Of a stretch of 14,296 bases of DNA, positions 13,433 to 14,296 are shown in pieces. The notes under the pieces were generated by a model that did no database searches, was not told the origin of the DNA, and saw nothing but the letters and a program-made list of their open reading frames with translations. The stretch's first letter is position 1; the number at the start of each line of letters is the position of its first letter. Source of the stretch: Desulfobacterales bacterium (GTDB lineage: Bacteria > Desulfobacterota > Desulfobacteria > Desulfobacterales > UBA11574); contig JAQYVG010000062.1 in NCBI GenBank assembly GCA_030145595.1, positions 1 to 14,296 of the forward strand. The letters are read 5' to 3'. Made by a program: the position numbers and the translations under genes.

Positions 13433-13984
13433 CTATTTAAGCTTACCCACAGTGATCAGATACAACACCGCCTCTTCCTGACCGTCAACCCCTAAAAGTT
13501 CATTGAAATCATCATCATAGAAGGCACCGATGGGACAGGAACCAAAACCCATGGCAGTTGCAGCCAGCTGGACATTCTGGCAGACATGTCCCATATCCAT
13601 GGGAATGTAGCGCATGGCACGGTCGCGGTACTTGGTCATGCACCGCAGCATCATGGCGGTCCAGATAATAACCACAGCAGCCCGGCGAACCACAGGCTGT
13701 CCCAGGCTGGCAGCGGTAAGGGCCTGGTTGAAGTCACCGGCCTTGATACATTCCAGAGCAAAATCGGCCACATTAAAATGGTAAATACCCTTGGGCACTT
13801 CTTCCACCTTGTCAACGTAAAGATAGGTTTCAAAAGGATAGAGGGCGCCGGCAGAGGGCGCGGTACGCAGCAGATGTATTCCGGCGCGTGCGGTGATACC
13901 CTGGGTGCCCCACATCAGTTTGGAGAGTTCCCCGAGACTGAGCGGATCAGGTGTAGTGTTACGTTCAGATCGACGCCTGGCCAA
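13433..13984 (-). CDS. SagB-type nitroreductase-family FMN oxidoreductase, 5' end disturbed
   Basis: From TTG 13984 the frame encodes 183 residues of a SagB/ThcOx-type nitroreductase. It shows RRRSERN at 3-9 (FMN phosphate-binding arginines), LSLGELSKLMWGTQGIT at about 15-31, RTAPSAGALYPFE at 40-52, PMDMGHVCQNVQLAATAMG at 128-146 and GSCPIGAFYDD at 148-158. Family members are FMN-dependent; SagB itself oxidises azolines in peptide toxins, while stand-alone homologues like this have unknown substrates. No peptide-maturation partners adjoin. The TTG has no ribosome binding site, and family-like sequence (KPEPDLAQSADLWQC) continues in frame upstream to a TAA at 14032-14030. The real start is therefore probably lost by a frameshift, or the gene is a recent pseudogene. 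The stop faces the deacetylase-fold gene. Confidence 0.8.
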   Translation of the reverse strand: MARRRSERNTTPDPLSLGELSKLMWGTQGITARAGIHLLRTAPSAGALYPFETYLYVDKVEEVPKGIYHFNVADFALECIKAGDFNQALTAASLGQPVVRRAAVVIIWTAMMLRCMTKYRDRAMRYIPMDMGHVCQNVQLAATAMGFGSCPIGAFYDDDFNELLGVDGQEEAVLYLITVGKLK

Positions 13985-14032
13985 ACATTGCCAGAGATCG
14001 GCGGACTGGGCCAGATCTGGTTCCGGTTTTTA
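13985..14032 (-). other. Probable frameshift site at the 5' end of the nitroreductase gene
   Basis: Fifteen further codons of plausible nitroreductase N-terminus precede TTG 13984 without any ATG, GTG or TTG. They end at TAA (14032-14030), which lies in ATTAAAAACC with five A. One more A would join them to the other frame as VVIKKPEPDLAQ and remove the stop. A genuine mutation, an assembly error in the homopolymer, or slippage during transcription are all possible. Confidence 0.5.
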
Positions 14033-14051
14033 ATGACTACTTTGACTTTGC

Positions 14052-14261
14052 TTATTTGTTGAATGGATCGCCACCGTTCCTTATCGTAAGGTTCTGAGCT
14101 TCCACAGTTTTCTTTACTCGAACGGTTTCGGCGTACGTTAATTTGATAGATTTTGGTTTGACTGCCAAACAACCGTTATTTTCAACACGCTCCTCAGTTG
14201 GACTGAAGATATCAAATAGAGTAGCTTTTAATAATACTGTATCATCCGGATGCAACAACAT
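14052..14261 (-). CDS. Hypothetical small protein, 69 residues
   Basis: An ATG-started frame of 69 residues begins MLLHPDDTVLLKATLFDIFS and ends NGGDPFNK. It has alternating hydrophobic and polar residues with valine and threonine, suggesting a small beta-rich fold. An in-frame TGA lies 12 bases upstream of the ATG, so the N-terminus is bounded within the window. No clear ribosome binding site is visible. I recognise no family. It ends about 20 bases before the disturbed nitroreductase N-terminus on the same strand and overlaps the alternative frame that would feed into it, so only one of the two readings can be right in this stretch. Confidence 0.35.
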   Translation of the reverse strand: MLLHPDDTVLLKATLFDIFSPTEERVENNGCLAVKPKSIKLTYAETVRVKKTVEAQNLTIRNGGDPFNK

Positions 14262-14296
14262 GAGGCCAAGGACTCAACAGATTTTATTCAGCTGAC

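Noticed and set aside
13915..14172. 85-codon minus-strand ORF starting at TTG
   Set aside because: Its last third is the nitroreductase coding sequence read in the wrong frame and its first part overlaps the 69-residue ORF; only the short stretch just before 14030 may be relevant, as the frame feeding into the nitroreductase.

Overview
The window reads as chromosomal DNA of an anaerobic bacterium, most plausibly a sulfate-reducing Desulfobacterales-type member of the Desulfobacterota (an inference from gene content and from the style of the spacers). The main support is a 1460-residue 2-hydroxyacyl-CoA dehydratase activase/dehydratase-like fusion full of cysteine motifs, a racemase-like class III CoA-transferase-fold enzyme, a rhodanese paired with a MauE/DoxX membrane protein, and clear AGGAGG-type ribosome binding sites at several genes. 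I see no rRNA, tRNA, CRISPR array, prophage, integrase or transposase.

Layout. Positions 1-73 hold nothing I can name. From 3658 down to 74 the minus strand carries a small exported protein, an HD-domain protein, a DUF3108 protein and an alpha-methylacyl-CoA racemase-like protein. The first three are spaced by about 65 bases and look like one transcription unit. A divergent spacer at 3659-3877 leads to the plus-strand genes: rhodanese (3878-4372), MauE/DoxX protein (4601-5104), the giant activase fusion (5594-9976), a U32-family protein (10243-11268), a histidine phosphatase (11514-12149) and a histone-deacetylase-fold protein (12474-13349). The far end turns back to the minus strand with a SagB-type nitroreductase whose 5' end looks frameshifted (13433-13984 plus about 45 more bases) and a small unknown ORF (14052-14261).

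How the genes fit together. The giant fusion should hydrolyse ATP to push low-potential electrons onto an iron-sulfur centre in its own C-terminal half. The U32 protein downstream carries four cysteines suited to an iron-sulfur cluster, which fits an anaerobic redox setting, but nothing shows that the two work together. The rhodanese and MauE/DoxX genes probably form a cell-envelope sulfur or thiol redox pair. The other genes look like independent housekeeping or accessory functions.

The most unusual signal lies between the genes. Most longer spacers contain degenerate tandem arrays of short words with a strict period of 7, 8 or 9 bases. Each spacer uses its own word, and several are folded as inverted pairs around an AT-rich core, reaching nested palindromes of about 208 bp (5110-5317) and 252 bp (12182-12433). 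I found none inside the genes. Other points worth attention are the asymmetric pair of ATPase modules in the fusion, a deacetylase-fold protein that lacks the usual catalytic tyrosine, and the likely frameshift at an A-run in the nitroreductase gene.
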